A DNA stretch of 64,000 nt from Azonexus fungiphilus (GTDB taxonomy: Bacteria > Pseudomonadota > Gammaproteobacteria > Burkholderiales > Rhodocyclaceae), in assembly GCF_003634965.1 (NCBI RefSeq), contig NZ_RBXP01000002.1, forward strand, positions 48,350 to 112,349. The letters run 5' to 3'. The translations under genes and the position numbers were made by a program. Shown in pieces: positions 27,512 to 36,262 of this stretch. The notes beneath the pieces were generated by a model. It searched no databases. It worked only from the letters and a program-made list of their open reading frames with translations, and had not been told where the DNA came from. Every line of letters starts with the position of its first letter. Positions within the stretch are counted from its first letter, which is position 1.

Positions 27512-29245
27512 ATGACCGGGGACGAGGCCCAGGCCGTCGCCAGATCGCTGGCCGGGCTCAGCCCGGCGGTGCTGCAGCGGATCGTGCTGCAGTCGGGCGA
27601 GGCCGTCCTGGTCACCGACGCCGCCAACCGCATCGTCGCCGCCAACGCGGCTTTCCTGCACCTGAGCGGCTATCCGCTCGAGGAACTGCTCGGTGCCGGA
27701 CCACAACTGCTCGCCTCCGGGCGCAACCCGCCCGAATTCTACGCGGCGATGTGGCAAAGCCTGCGCGAGAGCGGGCTGTGGAGCGGCGAAATCTGGGACC
27801 GGCGCAAGGACGGCAACGTCTATCCCGCCTGGCTGACGATTTCCGAGGTCCGTGACGGCGAGGGCCGGCTGACCCATCACGTCGCCAGCTTTGCCGACAT
27901 CGGCGAGCGCGTCGAGGCGACGCAGAAGCTGCTCCACCTGGCCTACCACGATCCGCTGACCGGGCTGCCCAACCGGCTCGCCTTCGAATCGCAGATCGAC
28001 CTGGCAATCCGCAGCTGCGAACGCGACCACAAGCAGGTCGCGCTGATGCTGATCGACCTCGATCATTTCAAGGCGGTGAACGACACGCTCGGCCACGCCA
28101 TCGGCGACGAACTGCTCAAGCGCGTCGCCGTCAGCCTGCGCGAATGCGTGCGCGCCAGCGACATCGTCGTCCGCCTCGGCGGCGACGAGTTCGTCGTCGT
28201 CCTCCCCGACATCGACAACGCGATGACCGTCGCCACGCTGGCCGGCAAGGTCCAGCGCCGGCTGGCCGGCGACTGCCACCTGATCGGCCCGCACACGCTG
28301 TACGCGACGCCGAGCATCGGCATCAGCCTCTATCCGGGCGACGGCACCGACCGCGAAAGCCTGCTGCGCAACGCCGATGTCGCGATGTATCACGCCAAGG
28401 ATGCCGGCCGCAACAACTACCAGTTCTACGCCCGGCGGATGAACGAGGCGGCCGGCGAGCGCCTGCAGCTGGAGAATGCGCTGCGCCAGGCGCTGGCCTC
28501 GATCACACCGGAAGACTCGCCGTTCTCGCTGCATTTCCAGCCGCAGATCGACGCCCTGAGCGGCGCCGTGATCGGCCTCGAGGCACTGGCCCGCTGGCAC
28601 GACCCGGTGCTCGGCGAGATCCCGCCGACGCGCTTCATCCGCATCGCCGAGGACAGCGGCCTGATCCAGCCGCTCGGCGACTGGATCCTCTGGGAAACCT
28701 GCCGCAACATCCGGCATTTCCGCGATGCCGGGCTGCACGGCCTGCGCGTCGCGGTGAACATCTCGGCCCAGCAACTGCGCCATGAGAACCTGCCGCGCCT
28801 GGTCCGCGGCATCCTCGACTGTTACGACCTGACGCCGCTCGACCTCGAGCTCGAAATCACCGAGAGCACGGCGATGCAGAACCCCGAGCTGACGCTGTCG
28901 GTGCTGCGCCAGTTCGCCGACATGGGGATCATGCTGGCGATCGACGACTTCGGCACCGGCTATTCCTCGCTCGCCTACCTCAAGCACCTGCCGATCCACC
29001 GCCTCAAGCTCGACCGCTCCTTCGTCAAGGACATCGAGAGCGACCCCAACGACGCGGCGATCTGTTCGGCGACCGTCGCCCTCGGCCACAACCTCGGCCT
29101 GGAGCTGGTCGCCGAGGGCGTCGAGACCGAGGCCCAGCGCCACTTCCTCGCCGAACTCGGCTGCGACGCGCTGCAGGGTTTCTACTACAGCAAGCCGCTG
29201 CCGGCCTGGCAGGTCGCCGCCTTCGTTGCCGCGCACCGCCCCTGA
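27512..29245 (+). CDS. PAS-GGDEF-EAL c-di-GMP signalling protein
   Basis: A 577-aa soluble protein. A PAS sensor covers residues about 25-135 and a GGDEF domain about 140-305, with intact RLGGDEF (GGDEF at 223-227). The EAL domain runs from about 325 to the end, with intact EAL at 357-359 and the downstream phosphodiesterase motifs NISAQQL, ELEITES, AIDDFGTGYSS and LKLDRSF. Both catalytic motifs look complete, so it could synthesise and degrade c-di-GMP. No RxxD inhibitory site is obvious before GGDEF. No membrane helix is seen. It starts 13 bp after ychF and stands alone functionally. The chemotaxis and HD-GYP genes elsewhere in the window are possible partners. Confidence 0.93.
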   Translation: MTGDEAQAVARSLAGLSPAVLQRIVLQSGEAVLVTDAANRIVAANAAFLHLSGYPLEELLGAGPQLLASGRNPPEFYAAMWQSLRESGLWSGEIWDRRKDGNVYPAWLTISEVRDGEGRLTHHVASFADIGERVEATQKLLHLAYHDPLTGLPNRLAFESQIDLAIRSCERDHKQVALMLIDLDHFKAVNDTLGHAIGDELLKRVAVSLRECVRASDIVVRLGGDEFVVVLPDIDNAMTVATLAGKVQRRLAGDCHLIGPHTLYATPSIGISLYPGDGTDRESLLRNADVAMYHAKDAGRNNYQFYARRMNEAAGERLQLENALRQALASITPEDSPFSLHFQPQIDALSGAVIGLEALARWHDPVLGEIPPTRFIRIAEDSGLIQPLGDWILWETCRNIRHFRDAGLHGLRVAVNISAQQLRHENLPRLVRGILDCYDLTPLDLELEITESTAMQNPELTLSVLRQFADMGIMLAIDDFGTGYSSLAYLKHLPIHRLKLDRSFVKDIESDPNDAAICSATVALGHNLGLELVAEGVETEAQRHFLAELGCDALQGFYYSKPLPAWQVAAFVAAHRP

Positions 29246-29340
29246 ACGCAGCGCAAGTCCCTGCCGCGACTAGCAAACTTTCCCTGCGCCCGCCGCTTTC
29301 TGCGAAAATAGCAGCCCTTTTTGGACACCCCGGATTCCCC

Positions 29341-30456
29341 ATGCCACCGCATCCCGCCATTGCCTCCACCGAAGAAATCGTCGCCGAACTGAAGGCCGGC
29401 CGCATGGTCGTGCTGGTCGACGAGGAAGATCGCGAGAACGAAGGCGACCTGGTCATGGCCGCCGAGCACGTGACGCCGGAAGCGATCAACTTCATGGCCA
29501 AGTACGGGCGCGGCCTGATCTGCCTGACGCTGACCGGGGAACGCTGCAAGAAGCTCGGCCTGACCCAGATGGCACGCAGCAACGGCACCCAGTTCGGGAC
29601 CGCATTCACCGTCTCGATCGAAGCCGCCGAGGGCGTCACCACCGGCATTTCCGCCGCCGACCGGGCGCACACCATCCGCACCGCGGTGGCCCGCGGCGCC
29701 GTCGCCGACGACATCGTCCAGCCCGGCCACGTCTTTCCGATCACCGCCCGCGAAGGCGGCGTGCTCGTCCGCGCCGGCCACACCGAAGCCGGCTGCGACC
29801 TGGCCGGCATGGCCGGCCTGGAACCGGCGTCGGTGATCTGCGAGATCATGAACGACGACGGCACCATGGCCCGCCTGCCGGAACTGATCGAATTCTCGAA
29901 ACAGCACGGCCTGAAGATCGGCACCATCGCCGACCTGATCCACTACCGCGCCGCCTCGGAAACGCTGGTCGAGCGCGTCACCAGCAAGACCATCGCCACC
30001 GCCCACGGCGAATTTTGGCTGCACGCCTACGTCGACCGTGCCAGTGCCGCCACGCACCTGGCGCTGGTCAAGGGCACGATCCCGGCCGACGGCGAAACCC
30101 TGGTCCGCGTCCATGAACCGCTGTCGGTGCTCGACTTCCTCGACCCGGCGAGCAAGCGCCAGTCGTTCTCGATCGACGAGGCACAGGCGGCGCTGGCCCG
30201 CAACGGCCACGGCGTCATCGTCCTGATGCACCGCCCGGAAGACGGCGAGGCCCTGCTCGCCCGCCTGACCGGCCCGGCCGAGGCGCCGCGCCCGCAACAG
30301 AAATGGGACCCGCGCACCTACGGCATCGGTGCGCAGATCCTGCGCGATCTCGGCGTCAGCCGCATGCGCCTGCTTTCCAGCCCGCGCAAGATGCCCTCCA
30401 TGACCGGTTTCGGCCTCGAAGTCGCCGGTTTCGTCACCTCTCCCGCGGAGCTTTGA
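29341..30456 (+). CDS. ribBA: 3,4-dihydroxy-2-butanone 4-phosphate synthase with degenerate GTP-cyclohydrolase-II-like domain
   Basis: Makes the four-carbon precursor of riboflavin. Residues 1 to about 205 contain all RibB motifs (DEEDRENEGDL, RAGHTEAGCDLA, CEIMNDDGTM). The C-terminal 160 residues resemble RibA, but the zinc-binding cysteine cluster (CxxRxHSxCxxGD) is replaced by a stretch without cysteines (VDRASAATHLALVKG). This half should therefore lack GTP cyclohydrolase II activity, and a separate ribA is expected elsewhere. Such fusions are common in beta- and gammaproteobacteria. No FMN riboswitch was recognised in the 95 bp upstream. It is followed by ribH three bases later. Confidence 0.93.
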   Translation: MPPHPAIASTEEIVAELKAGRMVVLVDEEDRENEGDLVMAAEHVTPEAINFMAKYGRGLICLTLTGERCKKLGLTQMARSNGTQFGTAFTVSIEAAEGVTTGISAADRAHTIRTAVARGAVADDIVQPGHVFPITAREGGVLVRAGHTEAGCDLAGMAGLEPASVICEIMNDDGTMARLPELIEFSKQHGLKIGTIADLIHYRAASETLVERVTSKTIATAHGEFWLHAYVDRASAATHLALVKGTIPADGETLVRVHEPLSVLDFLDPASKRQSFSIDEAQAALARNGHGVIVLMHRPEDGEALLARLTGPAEAPRPQQKWDPRTYGIGAQILRDLGVSRMRLLSSPRKMPSMTGFGLEVAGFVTSPAEL

Positions 30457-30459
30457 TTC

Positions 30460-30936
30460 ATGTCCCGTTTTGAAAACGTCTTCGAATACGACAGCAACCT
30501 CGACGGCAACGGCATCACTGTCGGCATCGTCATGAGCCGCTTCAACCAGCCGGTCTGCGAAGGCCTGCTTTCGGCCTGCGTCGCCGAACTCAAGCGCCTC
30601 GGCGTCAGCGACGAGGACATGGCGATCGCCACCTGCCCCGGCGCCCTGGAAATCCCGCTGATCCTGCAGACGATGGCGCAAAGCGGTCAGTTCGACGCGC
30701 TGATCGCCCTCGGCGCGGTGATCCGCGGCGACACCTACCACTTCGAGGTGGTCTCCAACGACGCCTGCCGCGCGATCATGGAACTGCAACTGCACACCGG
30801 CGTGCCGATCGCCAACGGCATCCTCACCTGCGACACCGACGAACAGGCCGAAGTCCGCATGCAGCCGAAGGGCACCGACTGTGCCCAGGCCGCCATCGAA
30901 ATGGCCAACCTGCAAAGGGCCCTCATCAATGAGTGA
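30460..30936 (+). CDS. ribH: 6,7-dimethyl-8-ribityllumazine synthase
   Basis: The penultimate riboflavin enzyme, usually an icosahedral or smaller oligomer. The 158-aa product shows [38 protein letters not shown] (the catalytic His region) and [13 protein letters not shown]. It starts three bases after ribBA and overlaps nusB by eight bases. The ribBA-ribH-nusB operon is conserved across proteobacteria. Confidence 0.96.
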   Translation: MSRFENVFEYDSNLDGNGITVGIVMSRFNQPVCEGLLSACVAELKRLGVSDEDMAIATCPGALEIPLILQTMAQSGQFDALIALGAVIRGDTYHFEVVSNDACRAIMELQLHTGVPIANGILTCDTDEQAEVRMQPKGTDCAQAAIEMANLQRALINE

Positions 30937-31399
30937 TCAAGAACAAACCCCCAAGGCGCCGCCCAAGTCGGCCCGTCGCCGCGCCCGCGAATTCGTCCTG
31001 CAAGGCCTCTACCAGTGGCGCGTCGGCGGCGCCGACGAAGCCGCGATCGAAGCCTACGCCCCCGAGATGGAAGGCTTCGCCAAGGCTGACCGCGAATTCT
31101 TCGTTGGCACCCTGCGCGGCGTCATCGGCCAGCAGGCAGCGCTCAGCGAACGCATCGGCGCCCATATCGACCGCCCCTTCTCCGACCTCTCGCCGGTCGA
31201 GGCGAGCGTTCTGCTGATGGGCACCTTCGAGATGATCAATCACCCGGAGACTCCGTACCGCGTGATCATCAACGAAGCGATCGAACTGACCAAGGCCTTT
31301 GGCGGCACCGACGGCCACAAGTACGTCAACGGCGTGCTCGACAAGATCGCCGGCGGCGTCCGCGCCGACGAGGTTGCCGCCCGGCGCAAGGGGCGCTGA
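30929..31399 (+). CDS. nusB: Transcription antitermination factor NusB
   Basis: Binds boxA RNA with S10 (NusE) for rRNA antitermination. The 156-aa protein shows [42 protein letters not shown] and [11 protein letters not shown]. The start at 30929 overlaps the ribH end in another frame. The N-terminus is slightly longer and Lys/Pro-rich, which is usual in betaproteobacteria. Confidence 0.96.
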   Translation: MSDQEQTPKAPPKSARRRAREFVLQGLYQWRVGGADEAAIEAYAPEMEGFAKADREFFVGTLRGVIGQQAALSERIGAHIDRPFSDLSPVEASVLLMGTFEMINHPETPYRVIINEAIELTKAFGGTDGHKYVNGVLDKIAGGVRADEVAARRKGR

Positions 31400-31403
31400 G
31401 CCG

Positions 31404-32384
31404 ATGCCCGGCGAGTTCGGCCTGATCGCGAAGTACTTCGCGCGGCCGACCCCGTCCGCCGTCCTCGGCCCCGGTGACGACTGCGCGCTGCTGCAGCCCT
31501 CGCCCGGCTGCCAGCTGGCGGTGACCACCGACATGCTGGTCGCCGGCGTCCATTTCCTGCCCGATACCGATCCCGGCCGCCTCGGCTGGAAGACGCTGGC
31601 GGTGAATCTCTCCGACCTCGCCGCGATGGGCGCCAGGGCGCGCTGGGTCACGCTGGCCGGCGCCTTGCCGACGGTCGACGAGGCCTGGCTGGCAAAATTC
31701 GCCGACGGCCTGTTCGCCTGCGCCCGCGAGTTCGGCGTCGATGTCGTCGGCGGCGACACCACGCGCGGACCGCTCAACCTGTGCCTGACCGCGATCGGCG
31801 AAGTCGAACCGGGCCGCGCCCTGCGCCGCGACGGCGCCCGACCCGGCGACGAGATCTGGGTTTCCGGCCGCCCCGGCCTGGCCGCCCTCGGCCTCGCCCA
31901 TCTCCAGGGCCGGGTCAGCCTGCCCGAACCCTGGCCGCGCCTGTGCGTCGCTGCGCTCGAGAAACCGCGCCCGCGGCTCGCCCTCGGCCAGGCCCTGGTC
32001 GGCGTCGCCAGTGCCGCCATCGACATCTCCGACGGCCTGCTCGGCGATCTCGGCCACCTGTGCCGGCGCTCCGGCGTCGGTGCCGCGCTGCGCCTGGTCC
32101 AGCTGCCGCAGCTGCGCGACCTGGCAGGCAGCGGAGACAGCTACGACGCCGACCTGCGACGCCTGGCACTCGAGTGCCAGCTGGCCGGCGGCGACGACTA
32201 CGAGCTGTTGTTCACCGTGCCGGCGGCGCAGCACACCCGGCTGGGCGCCATCGCCGCCGAACTCGAGCTGCCGCTGTGGTGCATCGGCGAGATCGTCGCC
32301 GGCGAACCGACGGTCACCGTCTTCGACCCGGACGGCCAGGCGGTCGAATTCGCACGCAAGGGGTACGATCACTTTGGCCAGTAA
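31404..32384 (+). CDS. thiL: Thiamine-monophosphate kinase
   Basis: Phosphorylates thiamine monophosphate to the active diphosphate. The 326-aa product has the PurM-like fold signatures GPGDDCALL, TTDMLVAGVHFLPDTDP, VNLSDLAAMGA, GGDTTRGP, IDISDGLLGDLGHL and GGDDYELLFTV. The ATG at 31404 follows the nusB stop by four bases. With the ThiE-like domain at 3392, it is the second thiamine-related protein in the window. Confidence 0.95.
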   Translation: MPGEFGLIAKYFARPTPSAVLGPGDDCALLQPSPGCQLAVTTDMLVAGVHFLPDTDPGRLGWKTLAVNLSDLAAMGARARWVTLAGALPTVDEAWLAKFADGLFACAREFGVDVVGGDTTRGPLNLCLTAIGEVEPGRALRRDGARPGDEIWVSGRPGLAALGLAHLQGRVSLPEPWPRLCVAALEKPRPRLALGQALVGVASAAIDISDGLLGDLGHLCRRSGVGAALRLVQLPQLRDLAGSGDSYDADLRRLALECQLAGGDDYELLFTVPAAQHTRLGAIAAELELPLWCIGEIVAGEPTVTVFDPDGQAVEFARKGYDHFGQ

Positions 32385-32862
32385 GCCACCCAGCCTGCGC
32401 TTCCTGCTCGCGCATCCGGCCCACTTCTTCGCCTGCGGCTGCGGCAGCGGCCTCGCCCGCTGGGCGCCGGGCACCTTCGGCACGCTCTTCGCATGGGCCA
32501 GCTTCGCGCTGTTCCGCCCGTATTTCGACGACGGCCAGCTGCTCTTCCTGTTCGCCGTCGCCTACCTCGCCGGCATCTGGTTCATCGACGTCGCCGGGCG
32601 CGCCCTCGGCGACCCCGACCACGGCAGCATCGTCTGGGACGAGATCGTCCCCTTCTGGCTGGTCCTGCTGATGACGCCGGCCGGCTGGCTGTGGCAGCTG
32701 ACCGCCTTCGCGCTGTTCCGCTTCTTCGACATCACCAAGCCGCAGCCGGCGCGCTGGTTCGACGAATACGTCAAGAACGGCTTCGGCGTCATGGCCGACG
32801 ACCTGATCGCCGCCGGCTACACGCTGCTGATGCTGGCGCTGCTGAAAATCGTCGTTTCCTGA
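32374..32862 (+). CDS. pgpA: Phosphatidylglycerophosphatase A
   Basis: Dephosphorylates phosphatidylglycerophosphate in the inner membrane. The 162-aa protein has several hydrophobic segments and the PgpA motifs GTFGTLFAW, DHGSIVWDEIVPFW, FFDITKPQPARWFD and GVMADDLIAAGY. The likely start is TTG at 32374, overlapping the thiL 3' end by 11 bases. No ATG or GTG is available near the expected N-terminus, so the start is less certain than the gene. Confidence 0.93.
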   Translation: MASKPPSLRFLLAHPAHFFACGCGSGLARWAPGTFGTLFAWASFALFRPYFDDGQLLFLFAVAYLAGIWFIDVAGRALGDPDHGSIVWDEIVPFWLVLLMTPAGWLWQLTAFALFRFFDITKPQPARWFDEYVKNGFGVMADDLIAAGYTLLMLALLKIVVS

Positions 32863-32916
32863 CCGTCGACCGTAAAAGGCATAGAATGGCCGCATCCTGA
32901 CCCCCAGGAGACCGCC

Positions 32917-33195
32917 ATGAGCCACAAGCACGCCCACCTGATGCGCAGCATCTTCCAGGACCCGCCGCCGGCCAACATTCACTGGCGCGAGATCGAGTCG
33001 CTGCTCGGCCACCTCGGTGCCGAAATCCAGCCGGCGCACGGCGCCCGCTTCCGCATCCTGCTCAACGGCCGCGAGGCCTTCCTGCACCATCCGCACAACA
33101 GCAACACCTGCAGTCGCCAGGAAATCAAGGCGGTGCGCGAGGCCCTGGCGCAGGCCGGCGTGACGCTGGCTGCCTACGAGGCCGAACGGGTATAG
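32917..33195 (+). CDS. HicA-like (YcfA) small protein, no HicB partner visible
   Basis: A 92-aa protein with the HicA dsRBD-like pattern: [35 protein letters not shown] and a C-terminal helix [12 protein letters not shown]. HicA toxins are mRNA interferases normally paired with a HicB antitoxin. No hicB is found on either side, with pgpA upstream and cheB on the opposite strand downstream. The GS(H)-type catalytic context is altered to GARF. Its 3' end overlaps the cheB stop by 22 bp tail to tail. CCAGGAGA precedes the ATG. It may be a domesticated, non-toxic RNA-binding protein. Confidence 0.7.
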   Translation: MSHKHAHLMRSIFQDPPPANIHWREIESLLGHLGAEIQPAHGARFRILLNGREAFLHHPHNSNTCSRQEIKAVREALAQAGVTLAAYEAERV

Positions 33196-34271
33196 GCCAT
33201 CATCGCCTCGGGAATCCGCTCGAGGCCCATCACCTCGTCGGCGGCACCGAGCTTGATCGCTTCGCGCGGCATGCCGAAGACGACGCAGCTGGCTTCGTCC
33301 TGGGCGATGGTGCGGGCGCCGGCGGCGTGCATTTCCTGCAGGCCGCGGGCACCGTCGTCGCCCATCCCGGTCATGATGATGCCGAGGGCGTTGCTGCCGG
33401 CGAATTTGGCAACCGAGCGGAAGAGGACATCGACCGAGGGCTTGTGGCGATTGACCAGCGGCCCGTCGACGACTTCGACCAGGTACTGGGCGCCGCTGCG
33501 CTTGAGCATCATGTGCCGGCCGCCCGGGGCGATCAGCGCCCGCCCGGGCATCACCCGGTCGCCGTCGCGGGCCTCGCGGACCTCAATGTCGCAGAGGCCG
33601 TTGAGGCGTTCGGCGAACATCGCGGTGAATTTTTCCGGCATGTGCTGGACGATGACGATGCCCAGGCAGGTCGCCGGCAGGCGGGTGAGCACCGCTTCCA
33701 GCGCCTGGGTGCCGCCGGTCGAGGTACCGATCGCGATCAGCTGCTCGGTCGTCTTCGCCATCGCGGTCGGCGCCCCCGGGGCGATCACCGCGTCGGCGCT
33801 CAATTTTGGCCGGTGGAAGGGGTTGACCGTCAGATTGCCGGTACCCGGCCGCGGCAGCGCCCGCAGGTTGGCGCGAGCGGCAGTGCGCACGGCCTGGACG
33901 ATGTCGTTGGAGGCGTCCTCGAGAAAGGATTTGAGCGCCGCCTTCGGCTTGGTGATGATCGTCACTGCCCCCGCCGCCATCGCGTCGAAAGTCGCCTGGG
34001 CACCGTTCTCGGCCAGCGAGGAGCAGATGATCACCGGTGTCGGCCGCTCGGTCATCACCTTGCGCAGGAAGGAGATGCCGTCCATCCGCGGCATCTCGAT
34101 ATCGACGATGAAGACGTCCGGCCAGGCCTGGCGCAGCTTGTCGATGGCGAACACCGGATCGGACGCGGTGGCGATCACCTCGATGCCGGGATCGCGCGAC
34201 AGCGCCTGGGAGACGACCTGGCGCACCAGTGCCGAGTCGTCGATGATCATCACCTTGATCTTGCCTGCCAT
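33174..34271 (-). CDS. cheB: Chemotaxis protein-glutamate methylesterase/deamidase CheB
   Basis: The adaptation enzyme of chemotaxis that removes methyl groups from receptors. The 365-aa protein has an N-terminal receiver domain (phosphoacceptor Asp57 in [13 protein letters not shown]) and a C-terminal esterase domain. Visible esterase motifs are [11 protein letters not shown] with the catalytic Ser, VQHMPEKFT with the His, and [12 protein letters not shown] with the Asp. It is the last gene of the che operon, three bases after cheR. Confidence 0.96.
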   Translation of the reverse strand: MAGKIKVMIIDDSALVRQVVSQALSRDPGIEVIATASDPVFAIDKLRQAWPDVFIVDIEMPRMDGISFLRKVMTERPTPVIICSSLAENGAQATFDAMAAGAVTIITKPKAALKSFLEDASNDIVQAVRTAARANLRALPRPGTGNLTVNPFHRPKLSADAVIAPGAPTAMAKTTEQLIAIGTSTGGTQALEAVLTRLPATCLGIVIVQHMPEKFTAMFAERLNGLCDIEVREARDGDRVMPGRALIAPGGRHMMLKRSGAQYLVEVVDGPLVNRHKPSVDVLFRSVAKFAGSNALGIIMTGMGDDGARGLQEMHAAGARTIAQDEASCVVFGMPREAIKLGAADEVMGLERIPEAMMAYTRSAS

Positions 34272-34274
34272 GCC

Positions 34275-35084
34275 TCAATCCTTGCGGTAAATGGTCGGAC
34301 GCACCTGACGCAGGCCGCTGTCGATGCCGTTCAGGGTTTCCGAATGACCGATGATGAAATACCCGCCGGGCAGCAACTGCGGCAGCAGGTGGCCGACCAC
34401 CTGACGCTTGGTTTCCGGATTGAAGTAGATCATCACGTTGCGCAGGAAGATAACATCGAAACGCCCGATCTCGGGATCGATCGGCCGGGTCAGGTTGATC
34501 TGGCGGAAGCTGACCCGCTCGCGCAGTTCGCTGGCGATCAGGAAGGTTCCGGCCTGGCTGCGCACGCCCTTGCGGCAGTACTTGACGAGCAGGTGACGGG
34601 GAATGCCCTCGTTGCGCTCGATCGGATAATGGCCGCGCCGGGCCTTCTCGAGGACCTGGGTGCTGATGTCGGAGCCGACGATCTCCCACGGCTGGCCGGG
34701 CAGGCACTCGGCGAGCAGCATGGCCAGCGTGTAGGCCTCCTCGCCGGTCGAGCTGGCCGCGCTCCAGACGCGGAACGGCGCCCCCGGGCGACGGCCGGGC
34801 AGGACCTCGTCACGGAGGAAATCGAAATGCTTGGGCTCGCGGAAGAAATAGGTTTCGTTGGTGGTCAGCAGATCGACCATCGTCTGCAGCTCTTCCGGGT
34901 GCTCGCCGTCGGCGAGCAGGCGGTAGTAACGGCCGAAGCTGTCGAGTCCGTAGTGGCGCAGGCGTTTCTGCAGGCGGCCGACGAGCAGCACCTTCTTGCT
35001 GTCGGCCAGGTTGATCCCGGCGATCCGGTGGATCAGCCGCTGGAAGAGGGCGAATTCCTGGTCGCTGATTGCGGTTTCGGCCAT
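34275..35084 (-). CDS. cheR: Chemotaxis protein methyltransferase CheR
   Basis: SAM-dependent methylation of receptor glutamates. The 269-aa product has the helical N-terminal domain and the catalytic domain with TTNETYFFREP, WSAASSTGEEAYTLAM and DVIFLRNVMIYF. The start ATG at 35084 overlaps the cheD stop by one base (TGATG). A beta-subdomain able to bind receptor pentapeptides is present in the middle region (RRGHYPIER). Confidence 0.96.
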   Translation of the reverse strand: MAETAISDQEFALFQRLIHRIAGINLADSKKVLLVGRLQKRLRHYGLDSFGRYYRLLADGEHPEELQTMVDLLTTNETYFFREPKHFDFLRDEVLPGRRPGAPFRVWSAASSTGEEAYTLAMLLAECLPGQPWEIVGSDISTQVLEKARRGHYPIERNEGIPRHLLVKYCRKGVRSQAGTFLIASELRERVSFRQINLTRPIDPEIGRFDVIFLRNVMIYFNPETKRQVVGHLLPQLLPGGYFIIGHSETLNGIDSGLRQVRPTIYRKD

Positions 35085-35686
35085 CAGAACAACTCGATCT
35101 TCTTGATGCCGGGCTGGGCCGGCCGGTTGAGCAGCGAGTCGGCGTAGGCCTGCTCTTCGCGGCGCAGCGACTCGCGGCTGATCAGGTTCGAAGTCACCCG
35201 CTTGCAGTAGGCGTCGCCGGTCCGGGGCACGCAGAGGACCTTGCGCGACCATGGCCCGAGGAAGTCGGAAGCGATGATCGGGATCCCCTCGCGCTCCAGC
35301 CACTGGTGCGCGAAATCGGCATTGCGCTTGCCGACGTTGAGGCTGCCGGGCACCGCCGTGTCGATCACGGCACCGCCACCGAAGGCCTTGGCGCGCATCC
35401 GGTGCTTGGCCGCGCCACGCTGCAGCATGGCGTTGAGCAGGGCTTCCATGCAGGCGTCGCCGGCGAGCAGCACGTCCTCGTCGGCGTGCGCGCCCTGCTT
35501 CATCTGCGGCAGCATGAAATGGTTCATCCCGGCCAGGCCGAGGGCCAGGTCGTAGAGGCAGACGGCGACGCAGGAGCCGAGCAGCGTCGAGATCGGCCGC
35601 TCGGCTTCGACCGCCCATTCGCCGGGGCGGATGTTGCGCGACAGGCGCTCGATGTCGCGCGTCGGCAACGTCGCATAGTCGATCAT
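35084..35686 (-). CDS. cheD: Chemoreceptor glutamine deamidase CheD
   Basis: Deamidates specific receptor glutamines. The 200-aa product (ATG at 35686) has the catalytic Cys in STLLGSCVAVCLYD, the His in GMNHFMLP, and FGGGAVIDT. The frame is open 13 codons further to 35725, which would overlap cheW. The inner ATG fits the family start better. The protein ends in KKIELF, a tail nearly identical to that of the receptor ending at 41250. Confidence 0.93.
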   Translation of the reverse strand: MIDYATLPTRDIERLSRNIRPGEWAVEAERPISTLLGSCVAVCLYDLALGLAGMNHFMLPQMKQGAHADEDVLLAGDACMEALLNAMLQRGAAKHRMRAKAFGGGAVIDTAVPGSLNVGKRNADFAHQWLEREGIPIIASDFLGPWSRKVLCVPRTGDAYCKRVTSNLISRESLRREEQAYADSLLNRPAQPGIKKIELF

Positions 35687-35699
35687 CCGCGAACGGACA

Positions 35700-36248
35700 T
35701 CAGGCGACCTCGGTACCGCCGGCATCGGCGGCCTGGGTGAGCATGGCGATCTCCTCGATCGAGAGCACGCGGGCGACGTCGAGGATGATCACGAAACGCC
35801 CGCCGACCTTGCCCATGCCGGAGATGAAGTCGGTCCGGATCTTGGCGCCGAAGGACGGCGGCGGCTCGATCTCGCTGCGCGCGATCTCGAGCACTTCCGA
35901 CACGGCATCGACCATGACGCCGATGTCGTGCTTGTGCTCATCCTGCTCGAGCTCGATGATGATGATGCAGGTCCGCCGCGCGACCTCGGTCGGCTTGCCG
36001 CCGAAGCGGCAGGAGAGGTCGATCACCGGCACCACGGCACCGCGCAGGTTGATCACTCCGCGGATGAACGACGGCATCATCGGGATCTCGGTGACCGTGC
36101 CGAACTCGATGATTTCCTTGACGTTGAGGATGGCGACGGCAAACATCTCGCCGCCCAGCGTGAAGGTCAAATATTGCTGCGGCGCGCTGTCGACCGTGAC
36201 CGCCGTCGCCCCCCGGGGGCTGCCCGGGGATTGCACAATCTGGCTCAT
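35700..36248 (-). CDS. cheW: Chemotaxis adaptor CheW
   Basis: Couples receptors to CheA. The 182-aa protein has an approximately 25-residue N-terminal extension rich in Ser/Pro. The CheW SH3-like core follows: QYLTFTLGGEMFAVAILNVKEI in two parts, SFIRGVINLRGAVVPVIDL, and VDAVSEVLEI. It lies 14 bp downstream of the large receptor gene in the same operon. Confidence 0.95.
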   Translation of the reverse strand: MSQIVQSPGSPRGATAVTVDSAPQQYLTFTLGGEMFAVAILNVKEIIEFGTVTEIPMMPSFIRGVINLRGAVVPVIDLSCRFGGKPTEVARRTCIIIIELEQDEHKHDIGVMVDAVSEVLEIARSEIEPPPSFGAKIRTDFISGMGKVGGRFVIILDVARVLSIEEIAMLTQAADAGGTEVA

Positions 36249-36262
36249 CGTCGGCTCTCCGC

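Noticed and set aside
29246..29340. FMN riboswitch before ribBA
   Set aside because: Only 95 bp are available, and I could not find the conserved RFN helices or sequence blocks there.
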